A stretch of DNA of 64,000 nucleotides from Ensifer aridi. GTDB lineage: Bacteria > Pseudomonadota > Alphaproteobacteria > Rhizobiales > Rhizobiaceae. The DNA is taken from NCBI RefSeq assembly GCF_002078505.1, contig NZ_LUAV01000038.1, forward strand, positions 1 through 64,000, read 5' to 3'. Within the stretch, counting starts at the first letter, position 1. The number at the start of each line of letters is the position of its first letter. Of the stretch, positions 33,138 to 41,247 are shown piece after piece. The notes beneath the pieces were generated by a model. The model had not been told where the DNA came from, made no database searches, and saw nothing but the letters and a program-made list of their open reading frames with translations. Both the position numbers and the translations under genes were made by a program.

Positions 33138-33611
33138 CTACCACTCGATAGCCGGCCGAGCGATCATCAGCCAGAAGATCGCGAGAACCGCCCCGAACGC
33201 CGGAAAACCAAAGGCAAACCACAGACGGAACAGCCGGTAGTAGCGCTTTGGCAAAGGCTGTTCGCTCTTGCTCGCGACTTCGGCAAGCCTGCGCATCTCC
33301 ATCTGCATCCAGACGACCGGGAGCCAGAAAGCACCTGTTATCGCGTATAAGAGCAGCGACAGCAGGATCCATCCTTCCCTGAGCGAGTAGCCGACATGCC
33401 AGGCAAGCGCGATCCCGGTGACGGGCTGCAGAACAACGGCCGTGGCGGTGAACAGAAAATCTGCCACGACGACGATGCGGGCAATGGCGGCAATCGTCGC
33501 CGCGCGGCCGGTCCGGTGCGCGAGCAGCATGAAGAAGGCGATCCCCGCTCCCGTGCCGAGCAGGACCGAGGCGCCGATGAGATGTAGAAATTTGAGCAGG
33601 AGATAAAGCAT
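33138..33611 (-). CDS. DUF2269-type integral membrane protein
   Basis: A 157-aa membrane protein with four hydrophobic helices: LYLLLKFLHLIGASVLLGTG, IAAIARIVVVADFLFTATAV, WILLSLLLYAITGAFWLPVV and FAFGFPAFGAVLAIFWLMIA. The KFLHLIGASVLLGTGAG start is typical of DUF2269. Function is unknown. ATG 33611 overlaps the stop of the preceding SDR gene (ATGATGA), so the two are translationally coupled and likely work together at the membrane. Confidence 0.8.
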   Translation of the reverse strand: MLYLLLKFLHLIGASVLLGTGAGIAFFMLLAHRTGRAATIAAIARIVVVADFLFTATAVVLQPVTGIALAWHVGYSLREGWILLSLLLYAITGAFWLPVVWMQMEMRRLAEVASKSEQPLPKRYYRLFRLWFAFGFPAFGAVLAIFWLMIARPAIEW

Positions 33612-34900
33612 CATCGCTCCTCGATGATCGCGAGAGCAGCGAGATGCAGCACAATGATGGGCCATATCTTCATCAGCGGCCCCAGCGGCTCGCTCCACAA
33701 TTCAGGAAGGAGAATTGTTCCGGCGATTGCATAAAAGAGAGACAGGCCGACGGCACCATAGAGCCCGATCCGGCTCGTTCGGCGAAAGGCAATGGCGACC
33801 CCGATGACGATATCGGCTATCGCCCCGGCGACAACGCTCGGACCGGCGAGAGATCCAGCGCCGGTGCGCAGCATCAGATCGACCCCGATATCATATCCGA
33901 TTGTGAGCGAGACGACGCCCGTACTGATCCAGAACAGCGAGAGAACGCCGAAGATGACCGGCTTGAGAAGGTAGAGCTTCGCAAACCATCGTTCCTGGAC
34001 GGAGACGGGCGTTCGGGCGAGGGCTTCGGAGAGCGCTGATGGCTGTATTCCAGTGACCTCCACCCAAGGCCGAATATCGCCGACAGCACCCCGCACGATC
34101 TCCTTTTGCGCTGTGCTCCGCGTCGGCGGACGCCAGCCGAGCGCGCCGGCAAGATCGCTGAGCTTGTAAAGCACTGCTGCAACGGCTGGCGGTACTTTGA
34201 CGGCGCGAGCAGCACCCCAGCTAAGCCAGCGGCGGTAGGCGCTTACGACATCTTGGAACGACAGGGCTTCAGGACCCGCGACCTCGAGGACGAGCCGAGC
34301 CGGAGCATTGGCGCTGAGGAGTATCTCGACGGTGCGCACAACTTCTTCGAGGCGCACGACCTGGAGCATTCCCGTATTCGGCATGAGCGGCAACACAGGC
34401 AGAGCGGCGAGCCCCCTGAAAAGTGCGCTCGCGCCAAAGGCGCCAGGCCCGAGCACGACGGAAGGACGAAGGATGACCCAGTCCAGATCACGGGCCATCA
34501 ATGCCTTGTCACCCTCGAACTTGGTGCGCGAAAACGAGGAAGGCTGCTCCTTCTCGACCCCCATGGCGGAGAAATGGATGACGCGGCTTACACCTTTCTG
34601 TTCACAGGCCTGAAACAGGGCTGAAGGACCGCGCAGATGCACGGCGGACGTATCTTCGCCCGGACCATCCTGAAGCGTGCCTGCACAATTTACGACAGCG
34701 GCAACACCGGACAGATGGGGCATCCAGTCCTCAGGTCTAACGGCTCGCGCGAGGTCAATTTCCACGGCTTCGCCGATTCCATTGGTTCCCGACGCCGAGC
34801 CCGGCCGAATGACGCGCATCACTTCCATGCCGCGTTCGTGAAGCCTTGCGCATATCGCCGATCCGATGAGCCCGGAGGCGCCGACCACGAGCACTTTCAT
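33611..34900 (-). CDS. SDR-family NAD(P)-binding oxidoreductase fused to a DoxX-like membrane domain
   Basis: A 429-aa fusion. Residues 1-290 form an atypical short-chain dehydrogenase: MKVLVVGASGLIGSAICARL, VVNCAGTLQDG, HFSAMGVEKEQPSSFSRTKF and WVILRPSVVLGPG. The last about 130 residues have four hydrophobic helices in a DoxX-like/DUF4345 pattern (KPVIFGVLSLFWISTGVVSL). The Rossmann part would act on a bound lipid or quinone at the inner membrane face. It is first in a two-gene operon with the DUF2269 gene. A perfect EcfG-type promoter lies upstream. Confidence 0.85.
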   Translation of the reverse strand: MKVLVVGASGLIGSAICARLHERGMEVMRVIRPGSASGTNGIGEAVEIDLARAVRPEDWMPHLSGVAAVVNCAGTLQDGPGEDTSAVHLRGPSALFQACEQKGVSRVIHFSAMGVEKEQPSSFSRTKFEGDKALMARDLDWVILRPSVVLGPGAFGASALFRGLAALPVLPLMPNTGMLQVVRLEEVVRTVEILLSANAPARLVLEVAGPEALSFQDVVSAYRRWLSWGAARAVKVPPAVAAVLYKLSDLAGALGWRPPTRSTAQKEIVRGAVGDIRPWVEVTGIQPSALSEALARTPVSVQERWFAKLYLLKPVIFGVLSLFWISTGVVSLTIGYDIGVDLMLRTGAGSLAGPSVVAGAIADIVIGVAIAFRRTSRIGLYGAVGLSLFYAIAGTILLPELWSEPLGPLMKIWPIIVLHLAALAIIEER

Positions 34901-34986
34901 CGTTGTTTCCTACATATTCGGACAGCCGCGTATCGACCGATCCTTGCGGCCACGCAGTCGTTTCGGATGCGAGACCGCAAGGCTCC

Positions 34987-35012
34987 AACGATGCTGGAAT
35001 GACGGATGTTCC
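34987..35012 (-). promoter_or_regulatory. EcfG/RpoE2-type promoter upstream of the SDR-DoxX operon
   Basis: On the minus strand GGAAC (35008-35012), 17 bases, then CGTT (34987-34990), a perfect general-stress consensus. It is about 87 bp upstream of ATG 34900. Confidence 0.65.
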
Positions 35013-35164
35013 TTTCTTCGGTCGTGAAATAAGCCGGCGACAATACGGCGCGCCGATGTGAGACGTCCGCATAGGGCAGCAAAAAGCTTGTCATCTAACC
35101 GTACGAACCGTGTCGGCTTTTATCGGTGAATCGGCGGAGCCACGCTGCGGCCATGGCTCTCTCA

Positions 35165-35506
35165 TCACCATCCGGACCTCACCGGCCCTTCGAAAAGACC
35201 CAGATCATCGCGGCTGAATACGGCCAGGTGCCAGTGAACGGGATCGGTCGCACTTGCAGGTTGCGGCTGATAGCTCAGCCGGTCTGGACTGTCGATCCTG
35301 CGCATGGCCTCATGATCGATCACTCCGGATCTGATCACCTCCGCTGCTCGGTTCGGGTCGCCTCCGAACGCATCCGCGAGGAGCTCGCCCGTAACGATAA
35401 TACCTTTGCGGGGCTCACCCCTGCCCGCGTCGCGGCTCAGCATAACCATGGCAACGCCGAGCTTTTTGCTGGTTTCCTCGTCGGCCAATATCTCGAACAC
35501 CGACAT
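35165..35506 (-). CDS. Hypothetical protein, rhizobial
   Basis: A 113-aa protein beginning MSVFEILADEETSKKLGVAM, with GEPRKGIIVTGELLADAFGG and a C-terminal SATDPVHWHLAVFSRDDLG. ATG 35506 has AAGGAG upstream; earlier start codons lack a site. There is no recognised motif. Next to DUF2267 and SDR genes of stress type, so it may be a stress accessory, but nothing in the sequence proves this. Confidence 0.6.
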   Translation of the reverse strand: MSVFEILADEETSKKLGVAMVMLSRDAGRGEPRKGIIVTGELLADAFGGDPNRAAEVIRSGVIDHEAMRRIDSPDRLSYQPQPASATDPVHWHLAVFSRDDLGLFEGPVRSGW

Positions 35507-35568
35507 CGGATTCTCCTTCGATGCCAATCCAGCCGGGGTAACGCGCGGCCGGTTACGGGACACTCGAC

Positions 35569-36009
35569 TTAATGGCGCTCGCCCGGATCGGGCCAGAGCG
35601 CGCGCACATCTTGAGGCAGACTATCGCGGATCTTGCGTGTTTCACCTGGATCGAGGTGATGCGAGAGGACGTGAAACACCGTTTGCACCGCCTCCTTCGC
35701 ATCGACAGGCCGTGTGAAGGCGAGCTCGTCTTTCACCTGGCCAAGAAACTCATCCAAGGTCCGCGACTGCGTCGGCTGTTTGGACGGCTCGTACTGATCG
35801 TAGTAGGCCCCGCGCACGAGTAGCGGCAATTGTGCTGACAAATGAGCCGCGAGATCGGCGGGCAGGCGATCGCGCACGGTGTGGAGGACCGCGCTCAGAA
35901 TGTGCCATGCGCGCTGACGGTCCGGTCCCTGGTGCTCCATGATTTCGTCGAGCCAGACATTCGTGAGTTGGAGCGTTTTGTCGAATGCGGCCACGCCGGA
36001 AGCACTCAT
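35569..36009 (-). CDS. DUF2267-domain protein
   Basis: A 146-aa protein with the DUF2267 pattern: DEIMEHQGPDRQRAWHILSA, VLHTVRDRLPADLAAHLSAQ, LPLLVRGAYYDQYEP and the second half VFHVLSHHLDPGETRKIRDS with LPQDVRALWP. The domain is a pair of helical repeats often present in stress-induced proteobacterial proteins; its molecular role is not known. ATG 36009 has AGGAGAG before it. A GGAAC-N16-GGTT promoter-like site lies 38-62 bp upstream. Confidence 0.88.
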   Translation of the reverse strand: MSASGVAAFDKTLQLTNVWLDEIMEHQGPDRQRAWHILSAVLHTVRDRLPADLAAHLSAQLPLLVRGAYYDQYEPSKQPTQSRTLDEFLGQVKDELAFTRPVDAKEAVQTVFHVLSHHLDPGETRKIRDSLPQDVRALWPDPGERH

Positions 36010-36046
36010 GATACTCTCCTGTTTTTTCTTTGCTTGACGACGGTCG

Positions 36047-36071
36047 AACCAGAAGAATGCCGCGATGTTCC
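36047..36071 (-). promoter_or_regulatory. EcfG/RpoE2-like promoter upstream of the DUF2267 gene
   Basis: Minus strand GGAAC (36067-36071), 16 bases, then GGTT (36047-36050): one mismatch from GGAAC-N16-CGTT. The distance to ATG 36009 suits a short leader. Confidence 0.55.
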
Positions 36072-36170
36072 GGCGTTTGATCGTTTCTCGCGGGGGGCGC
36101 CGGGATGGCAGGCACGGTGAACCGGCGCCGCCTGCTCGAACTCTGCGGACGCCAAGGACCTGATCGACAC

Positions 36171-37046
36171 TCAAAGAGGATCACGCCCGTTAGATCCGGA
36201 GAACAGCGCGGCGTTCGCTGCAAGCAGCGCTGAAAGCCGGTCTGCAACCGTGCGCACCGACTCCCGTCCCCGTTCGTCGTCATGCAGTACGATCCATAAG
36301 TCGTGGCTCAATTCTTCAATCACTCGGCCCGCGCGGACGAAGGCTGGATCACTGTCGCCGATGAAGCACGGCACGACGCCGATGCCGGCTCCGGCCTTCA
36401 CCAGATCGAACATCATCCGCGGGCAGTTCACCCAGTTTGTGATGAAACGATCCGGCTGCTCGAACGCCCACCGCTTCCACGGCTGATTGGCGACGTCCGT
36501 GCCGAGCGAAACCCAGTTGCTGTGACGGCGGTGGTCGAAGCCTTGCGCGCAGTAGGGCGCATAGGCGACCCTGACGGAACGCCGGGCAGCGACATTGCCC
36601 GTCTCCGGCCGCTCGGCGGTGAGCCCTATGTCGGCGTCGCGGTGCGTCAGGTCGAGGACGGCCTCGCAAGTCTTGAAGCACACCCGAAAAGCGTCGTTCG
36701 GCGTCCAGAGATGCCGCAAGCTTACAGCCGTGAAACATGACAGGGTGGTGTCTGACAGAAGCCGAACGATAGGCATCGAATGCGCTGTCTCATGCCAGTC
36801 GGCGATGTCCTGCGCCGCTTCGTACATCGCCCTCACACGATCCAGCAGAACGTGCCCATCCGGCGCAAGCTCATACCCGGTCCGCGCCCGTACAAACAAC
36901 GCTCGCCCAGTGGCACGTTCCAGCGCCAACATGCGTCGTCCGATAGTCGGCGCACTGATGCCCGTCTTCTCGGCGGCACCCGCAAGGCCGCCTTGCTCAG
37001 CGACGTGCAAAAATAGACGAAGATCATCCCAGTTTTCGACTTTCAT
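36171..37046 (-). CDS. LysR-family transcriptional regulator
   Basis: A 291-aa LTTR. The helix-turn-helix is at residues about 5-60 (DDLRLFLHVAEQGGLAGAAE, then SAPTIGRRMLALERATGRAL) and an effector-binding domain follows. ATG 37046 fits the family start (MKVENWDDLRLFLHVAE); longer upstream frames lack a site. It is divergent from a small gene at 37136. The regulated genes and ligand are unknown. Confidence 0.88.
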   Translation of the reverse strand: MKVENWDDLRLFLHVAEQGGLAGAAEKTGISAPTIGRRMLALERATGRALFVRARTGYELAPDGHVLLDRVRAMYEAAQDIADWHETAHSMPIVRLLSDTTLSCFTAVSLRHLWTPNDAFRVCFKTCEAVLDLTHRDADIGLTAERPETGNVAARRSVRVAYAPYCAQGFDHRRHSNWVSLGTDVANQPWKRWAFEQPDRFITNWVNCPRMMFDLVKAGAGIGVVPCFIGDSDPAFVRAGRVIEELSHDLWIVLHDDERGRESVRTVADRLSALLAANAALFSGSNGRDPL

Positions 37047-37135
37047 CTGTGAAATATGCCTTTCGTTTGCGCGCCTACATCTCAATGTCATCGCGCACCA
37101 CATCCGGGGCATCACAGTATTCCCGGAGAAACGAC

Positions 37136-37372
37136 ATGCTACTTCAATGGACGATCCTATACAGAGAGCTGGTGGGCCAACAGCGGAAAAAGAGAATCGA
37201 CGCCTTTGCCGATCCACTTGACGGTGCCGAATGGGAAGGGTTCGGCTGGTTCGTGAAATGGATCGAGAAGTCTGCAGAGCGTCGTTCGGAAGCGATTGAA
37301 GGCAAAGGACGACCGGTCGACGCGACGAACAGTACGAAACGACTCCAAAGCATGAGGCAAGGCTTCACTTAA
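37136..37372 (+). CDS. Small hypothetical protein
   Basis: A 78-aa hydrophilic protein starting MLLQWTILYRELVGQQRKKR, with EWEGFGWFVKWIEKSAERRS. A GGAGA sequence 7 to 12 bases upstream supports ATG 37136. It is divergent from the LysR gene, 90 bp away, so it may be its target. No motif is recognised. Confidence 0.5.
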   Translation: MLLQWTILYRELVGQQRKKRIDAFADPLDGAEWEGFGWFVKWIEKSAERRSEAIEGKGRPVDATNSTKRLQSMRQGFT

Positions 37373-37669
37373 GAGCGCTCCAACGCCCCCGCCGGCCGCC
37401 ACGCAGAGGATCTGTGCCAGTCGGCATAGGTCGACAGCTTGAAACATTGCTGTGTTTCTTCAGGTCGAGAGTGATCGATGATCTCTGAGAGGCATGGAGA
37501 CGACGACAGTAAGGATCGAAAGGAACGGACTGGGGCGAGGGCTCGAGCCTGTTGAGCCCGAATTGGCAGGGGCGGACTAGGTTCGGGGCCTTGAAGACTT
37601 TTGCTTCAAGAACCTTGCCTCACATGGTTTCACCATTAGCTATATCCTTACTGCCGGGAGAAGAGTGCC
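37373..37669. other. Intergenic, one hairpin
   Basis: No gene seen. A perfect seven-base inverted repeat (CTTGAAG, seven-base loop, CTTCAAG) lies at 37590-37610, upstream of the SGNH hydrolase gene, without a T run. It might be an operator or leader hairpin. Confidence 0.4.
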
Positions 37670-38404
37670 GTGAGCTTGGCATTGTCGCGTAGAGGCATTT
37701 TGATGGCGGCTGCCCTGTTGCCCGCAACCGCGCATGCCCCACTTACTTTGGCCGGGGTTTCCGCTATGTCGAACAAGGTCGTGCTTCTCGGCGATTCGGT
37801 ACTTGACAACGGCGCCTATGTCTCCGGCGGTTCAGACGTTTTGAAGCACCTTGTGCGCCGGCTGCCGGCCGGGTGGTCTGCGACATTGCTTGCAACTGAC
37901 GGCAGCCTCATGAAGGACGTGCGCCTTCAGCTGCAGCGGCTGCCGGCCGACGCCACCCACCTGATAGTAAGCATGGGCGGCAATGACGCACTCAGCGTCT
38001 CTGATGTTTTGAGCCTGCCCTCGGCCTCAGTGGCCGATGCGCTACTCAGGGTGGCAGAGATAAGAGAGCAGTTCTGCTCCAGTTATTTCGCCACCCTGGA
38101 CACCGTTCTGGCTGCCAGGCTTCCAACTGCTATCTGCACGATCTACGACGTACGCTATGCGGACCTCAACCAAAGGCGCATTGCCGTAACGGCCCTCTCG
38201 GTCCTCAATGACTGCATTACACGCGCAGCCGCGGACCGCGGCGTGGCGCTGATTGATCTCCGCGTGGTCTGCGATGAAGACAGCGATTTCGCCAACGCCA
38301 TCGAGCCTTCTGAAAAGGGCGGCCGCAAAATCGCCGCCGCCATCGTTTCATTCCTGACCCGGCATCCATCGCAAAATGGGCGTGCCGAAATGATAGTGCG
38401 CTAA
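37670..38404 (+). CDS. SGNH/GDSL-type hydrolase-like protein
   Basis: A 244-aa protein with SGNH landmarks: block I VVLLGDSVLDNGAY (Ser43), block III SMGGNDALSV (Asn105) and a C-terminal AIEPSEKGGRKIAAAI in place of the usual D-x-x-H. The absence of a clear catalytic His leaves activity uncertain, though several rhizobial relatives have the EPS..G..K form. A hydrophobic N-terminus with Ala-rich segment (LMAAALLPATAHA) suggests export. GTG 37670 is the start. Possible roles are esterase or deacylase on exported material. Confidence 0.7.
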   Translation: MSLALSRRGILMAAALLPATAHAPLTLAGVSAMSNKVVLLGDSVLDNGAYVSGGSDVLKHLVRRLPAGWSATLLATDGSLMKDVRLQLQRLPADATHLIVSMGGNDALSVSDVLSLPSASVADALLRVAEIREQFCSSYFATLDTVLAARLPTAICTIYDVRYADLNQRRIAVTALSVLNDCITRAAADRGVALIDLRVVCDEDSDFANAIEPSEKGGRKIAAAIVSFLTRHPSQNGRAEMIVR

Positions 38405-38498
38405 CTGTTCCAAGGGCGCGACGATGCCTCGCAGTTCTACGTAACGGCTAAGCGCGCGCGAGTGCCGATGATTCCTGAGCAGTGGCCGGGTTTCTGAT

Positions 38499-38696
38499 TC
38501 AATGACCGCCTTTGCGCTTGGGGTCATGACTGTGATGGCGGTCGTGTTCGCCTCCGCCGCCGGAGACTTTGCTGCGCGTACGCCTGTCGGTTTCGGCCGG
38601 CGGCTTCGGTATTTTCAACGGAGCCTTCGCATTCTCGTGCGATGCACCGGGCCCACCTTGACGGATACTTGCCGGAGTCTTCTTGGAAGTGGACAT
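38499..38696 (-). CDS. Small disordered basic hypothetical protein
   Basis: A 65-aa hydrophilic protein rich in Lys, Pro, Gly and His (MSTSKKTPASIRQGGPGASH to GGEHDRHHSHDPKRKGGH). GAGGAAA lies before ATG 38696. It is 9 bp downstream of another small gene (38885-38706) and probably in one transcript. No fold is expected; stress-related disordered proteins in rhizobia have this look. Confidence 0.6.
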   Translation of the reverse strand: MSTSKKTPASIRQGGPGASHENAKAPLKIPKPPAETDRRTRSKVSGGGGEHDRHHSHDPKRKGGH

Positions 38697-38705
38697 CCGT
38701 TTTCC

Positions 38706-38885
38706 TCATCGATCCTGTTGGTATCCCTGATGGGTCGTATTGACTTTGGTGTTGCCCTGCTGTCCCTTCTTCTCCGGGTCAGGGGACATATCCGGCTTCT
38801 TTGACTCGGCCGCGATGGTTCCGGGTTCTCCCGTTCCCTTTGCGCTCCTATTGTCCGGAGGAACTGGCGGTGGTCGGCTACCCAT
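38706..38885 (-). CDS. Small disordered conserved rhizobial protein (59 aa)
   Basis: A 59-aa gene with TTAGGAGATC before ATG 38885. It reads MGSRPPPVPPDNRSAKGTGE and ends KGQQGNTKVNTTHQGYQQDR. The C-terminal GQQGNT..NT..QGYQQDR pattern is familiar from small proteins in rhizobia, so this is likely a real gene. It is hydrophilic with no fold visible. A general-stress-like promoter lies at 38951-38975. Confidence 0.7.
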   Translation of the reverse strand: MGSRPPPVPPDNRSAKGTGEPGTIAAESKKPDMSPDPEKKGQQGNTKVNTTHQGYQQDR

Positions 38886-38950
38886 CTTGATCTCCTAACG
38901 CGTCACTCGTTTGTTCTTTCAATGCCAGCCCCTTGCTGGCACCCGAGCCT

Positions 38951-38975
38951 AACCGGCCAGCCCAGATGATGTTCC
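38951..38975 (-). promoter_or_regulatory. EcfG/RpoE2-like promoter upstream of the 59-aa gene
   Basis: Minus strand GGAAC (38971-38975), 16 bases, then GGTT (38951-38954), one mismatch from consensus and about 66 bp before ATG 38885. Confidence 0.5.
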
Positions 38976-39129
38976 GGAACTCGGGCTCGTGCCCGCGGTC
39001 ACGCAACGTTGCCGTGCCCCGGCTGTTCGAACGCTTGCGCCGATGACGAACTTGGTTCCAGCTCGCTTCGGCGAGCGACAGCGCCTGATCGGCATCTGCC
39101 AAAATCGCGCGCATTGCACGCGCTGGCGA

Positions 39130-39543
39130 TCAGGAGGAAGCGGAACTCTCGTCGAGAATGCCTTCCAAACGAAGCCATCGGTGTCGGCGATCGGGCCAGT
39201 GAAGCTTCTGAGGCGGCGGGAAATCCGGATCTTCCAGGCAGCCCACGGATACGGAAATCGCGTCTTTGAGCGCCTCGGCGCGCATGAAGATCACTGACCC
39301 GCAATTGACGCAAAAATGCTGTTCCAGCCAAGCTCCCGATTGCCCGATCCTGCGCCAGGATTTCGTTTCTCCTTTTCGACCAATCACAGCCGCCTCCGGG
39401 TAGATGGCGCGGTAAGAGAACGCCGTTCCGGTGCAACGCTGGCACTCGATGCACGAGCAGGCATAGACTCGCCGTGGCTCACCAGCACAAACGAGCTCCA
39501 CCTGCCGGCAGGAGCACGTCGCCTTGCGAAGAGAGCTATGCAT
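39130..39543 (-). CDS. GFA-family zinc protein
   Basis: A 137-aa protein of the glutathione-dependent formaldehyde-activating (GFA) fold. Zinc ligands are visible as C10-x-C12 (ATCSCRQVEL), C29-x-C31-x2-C34-x2-C37 (ACSCIECQRCTG) and C78-x2-C81 (HFCVNCGSV). GFA proteins may aid formation of S-hydroxymethylglutathione or bind other thiols. ATG 39543 has GGGGAAGG upstream. It overlaps by 8 bp the end of a dead oxidoreductase fragment (39536-39793). Confidence 0.88.
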   Translation of the reverse strand: MHSSLRKATCSCRQVELVCAGEPRRVYACSCIECQRCTGTAFSYRAIYPEAAVIGRKGETKSWRRIGQSGAWLEQHFCVNCGSVIFMRAEALKDAISVSVGCLEDPDFPPPQKLHWPDRRHRWLRLEGILDESSASS

Positions 39544-39793
39544 TCGCCTTCCCCATGACCTCAGAGGCGACGCCTTCACGACTGAACAACGGGGCAAGCG
39601 ACGCGAAGTCGGCATTTGCGCCGTTCTGCGCGAGGGACCGGCGCGCGCTGCTCCTTGCACCCATCGTGATCAGGGCGCCGCATTTTGCCGCAGTGCGGTT
39701 CCGAATCCACGTATCGTAACCATTGTTCAGAAGCGTTGTAGTTACCGAGGAGCCCATGCGCCCCGCGCCGAGGACGCAAACTGGTTGTTTCAT
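39536..39793 (-). pseudogene. NAD(P)-binding oxidoreductase remnant (6-phosphogluconate-dehydrogenase/imine-reductase type)
   Basis: An 85-aa reading frame starts with an intact Rossmann motif (KQPVCVLGAGRMGSSVTTTL, NNGYDTWIRNRTAAKC) as in NADP-binding_2 imine-reductase-like enzymes, then after about 45 residues jumps to a piece resembling the C-terminal end (ADFASLAPLF). About 200 residues of the expected 290 are missing, so an internal deletion is likely. It is divergent from an HxlR regulator that may once have controlled it. Confidence 0.65.
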
Positions 39794-39848
39794 GATGTTT
39801 CTCCGGGCCTGTGGCCGCTTAAGTTTCTGTCTGGGCGCGCGCCGAGCG

Positions 39849-39887
39849 AAGTTATAAATTTCACTTGGCGTTATGAAGTACGCACTT
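39849..39887. promoter_or_regulatory. Possible HxlR operator repeats
   Basis: Two inverted AAGT...ACTT pairs: AAGT-N10-ACTT at 39849-39866 and AAGTACGCACTT at 39876-39887, between the divergent HxlR and remnant oxidoreductase genes. HxlR proteins bind such short palindromes. Confidence 0.4.
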
Positions 39888-39923
39888 TCAGGTAAGTGTC
39901 GAAAACTGCCAGGAGCTCGAGAG

Positions 39924-40265
39924 ATGAGGAACAAGCAGCCGGATGACTGCGGCTTTGCCGCGGCGCTGCAGGCGATCGGCGGAAAGTGGAAAACTTCTTT
40001 GCTGTGGGCTCTGCACCTGCGTCCGCACCGCTTCGCCGAACTGCGCCGGTTGTCGCCCGGCATCAGCGAAAAAGTCCTTTCCCAGCAATTGCGGCAGATG
40101 GAGGCTGACGGCCTGATCAGCCGTCATGACTATAACGAGGTCCCGCCGCGCGTCCAATACGCGATCACACCGCTTGGTCTCAGCCTGAACGATGCCGTCA
40201 CGGCCATGTCGAGATGGGGAAAGCAGCATGAGGCTTGGAAAGCTCGCCAAAAGTCAGCAGCTTAA
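39924..40265 (+). CDS. HxlR-family winged-helix regulator
   Basis: A 113-aa regulator: CGFAAALQAIGGKWKTSLLW is the conserved C-x-x-x-x-x-x-I-G-G-K-W, with GISEKVLSQQLRQMEADGLI the recognition helix and wing. Cys9 is the usual redox-sensing cysteine of HxlR regulators, which respond to aldehydes or quinones. ATG 39924 has CAGGAG before it. It faces the decayed oxidoreductase gene, with repeat pairs between them. Confidence 0.88.
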   Translation: MRNKQPDDCGFAAALQAIGGKWKTSLLWALHLRPHRFAELRRLSPGISEKVLSQQLRQMEADGLISRHDYNEVPPRVQYAITPLGLSLNDAVTAMSRWGKQHEAWKARQKSAA

Positions 40266-40536
40266 CCAAGAAAGAAATCCTTGCGCCGGCAGCAGCCCGT
40301 CTTTGGCGCGAAACTCGATCGCAAGCGGATTTGTTTTCAGACTGGCAGTGGTTGCGACCGCTCCTCACCTGCGATGGGGCAGCGCCAATGCCCGACACTC
40401 GGCCGCGTCACCAAAGCGGCCCTGCGCCGGGGCCGGAATGAACCAGTCCCACCGCCCAGCGTGGAAAGCGCCGGCGCTGGATTGCGAAGGTCGACCACGC
40501 GGTTCGATGCCGGCGCCTTTGCCTGATCCTGATGGG
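40266..40536. other. Intergenic, no convincing gene
   Basis: A minus-strand frame here includes FHAGRWDWFIPAPAQGRFGD, which might be a decayed protein, but with a stop soon after and no start. Nothing else. Confidence 0.3.
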
Positions 40537-40980
40537 CTACTGATTGATTTCAGGCTCGACGAGCCGTGCCAGGTTTCGCAGCGACTCCTGCCAACCGAGA
40601 TAACAGGCTTCCGGTGGAATAACGTCCGGCACGCCTGCCTGCACGATCTCCAGCTCGGTACCGACCGATACTTTCTTCAGCGTCACGGTCACCTGCATCT
40701 CGCCAGGTAGGTTGGGGTCGTCGAACTTGTCCGTGTAGCGCAGGCGTTCGCCCGGGACGAGCTCGACATATTCGCCGCCAAACGCGTGGCTTTCGCCGGT
40801 CGTGAAGTTTCGGAAGGACATTTTGAACGTGCCGCCGACGTTTGGCTCCAGATGATGCACAGTGCAGGCGTAGCCGTTGGGCGGAAGCCATTTCGCGAGC
40901 GCGTCCGCCTCGAGAAACGCGCGATAGACTTTCTCTGGGCTGGTTGCCAGGACGCGGTGCAAGCGTATGGTGCTGGGCAT
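40537..40980 (-). CDS. SRPBCC/AHSA1-like START-domain protein
   Basis: A 147-aa protein: IRLHRVLATSPEKVYRAFLE and ADALAKWLPPNGYACTVH are the AHSA1 N-terminal half, and LGWQESLRNLARLVEPEI the C-terminal helix. The fold makes a helix-grip cavity for lipids or hydrophobic ligands. Often it forms toxin-like or reductant accessory partners with ArsR regulators, but none is adjacent here. Function unknown. Confidence 0.88.
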   Translation of the reverse strand: MPSTIRLHRVLATSPEKVYRAFLEADALAKWLPPNGYACTVHHLEPNVGGTFKMSFRNFTTGESHAFGGEYVELVPGERLRYTDKFDDPNLPGEMQVTVTLKKVSVGTELEIVQAGVPDVIPPEACYLGWQESLRNLARLVEPEINQ

Positions 40981-41204
40981 GATCGTTTATCCTTTTGAAC
41001 TGACGGATGGATCCCATGAATTGCCGATCCATGCACGAGGACGAACGGGGCTGCGCCAGTCCGACACTGGATCTCAGATTTCTTGAAAAGCGCCAGCTTG
41101 GCTATCTGGGCTGGCTGCTTCGTGCCCGCAGCACGGGAGGCGCATCCAGGCGTGACAACGCGGCGTGCCCATCGCGGGCCGCCCGCAACCCCGCATGGTT
41201 TTGT

Positions 41205-41228
41205 CCTTAAATCGCTTCCGATTTAAGG
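41205..41228. repeat. Palindromic intergenic repeat (rhizobial type)
   Basis: Perfect 10-bp inverted arms CCTTAAATCG and CGATTTAAGG around CTTC, followed by a CATCAGTAATG stretch. A related, larger palindrome with the same inner plan lies at 44520. These match recurring rhizobial intergenic palindromes; it sits just beyond the stop of the 41248 gene and may act as its 3' hairpin. Confidence 0.65.
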
Positions 41229-41247
41229 AATCATCAGTAATGCCCAG

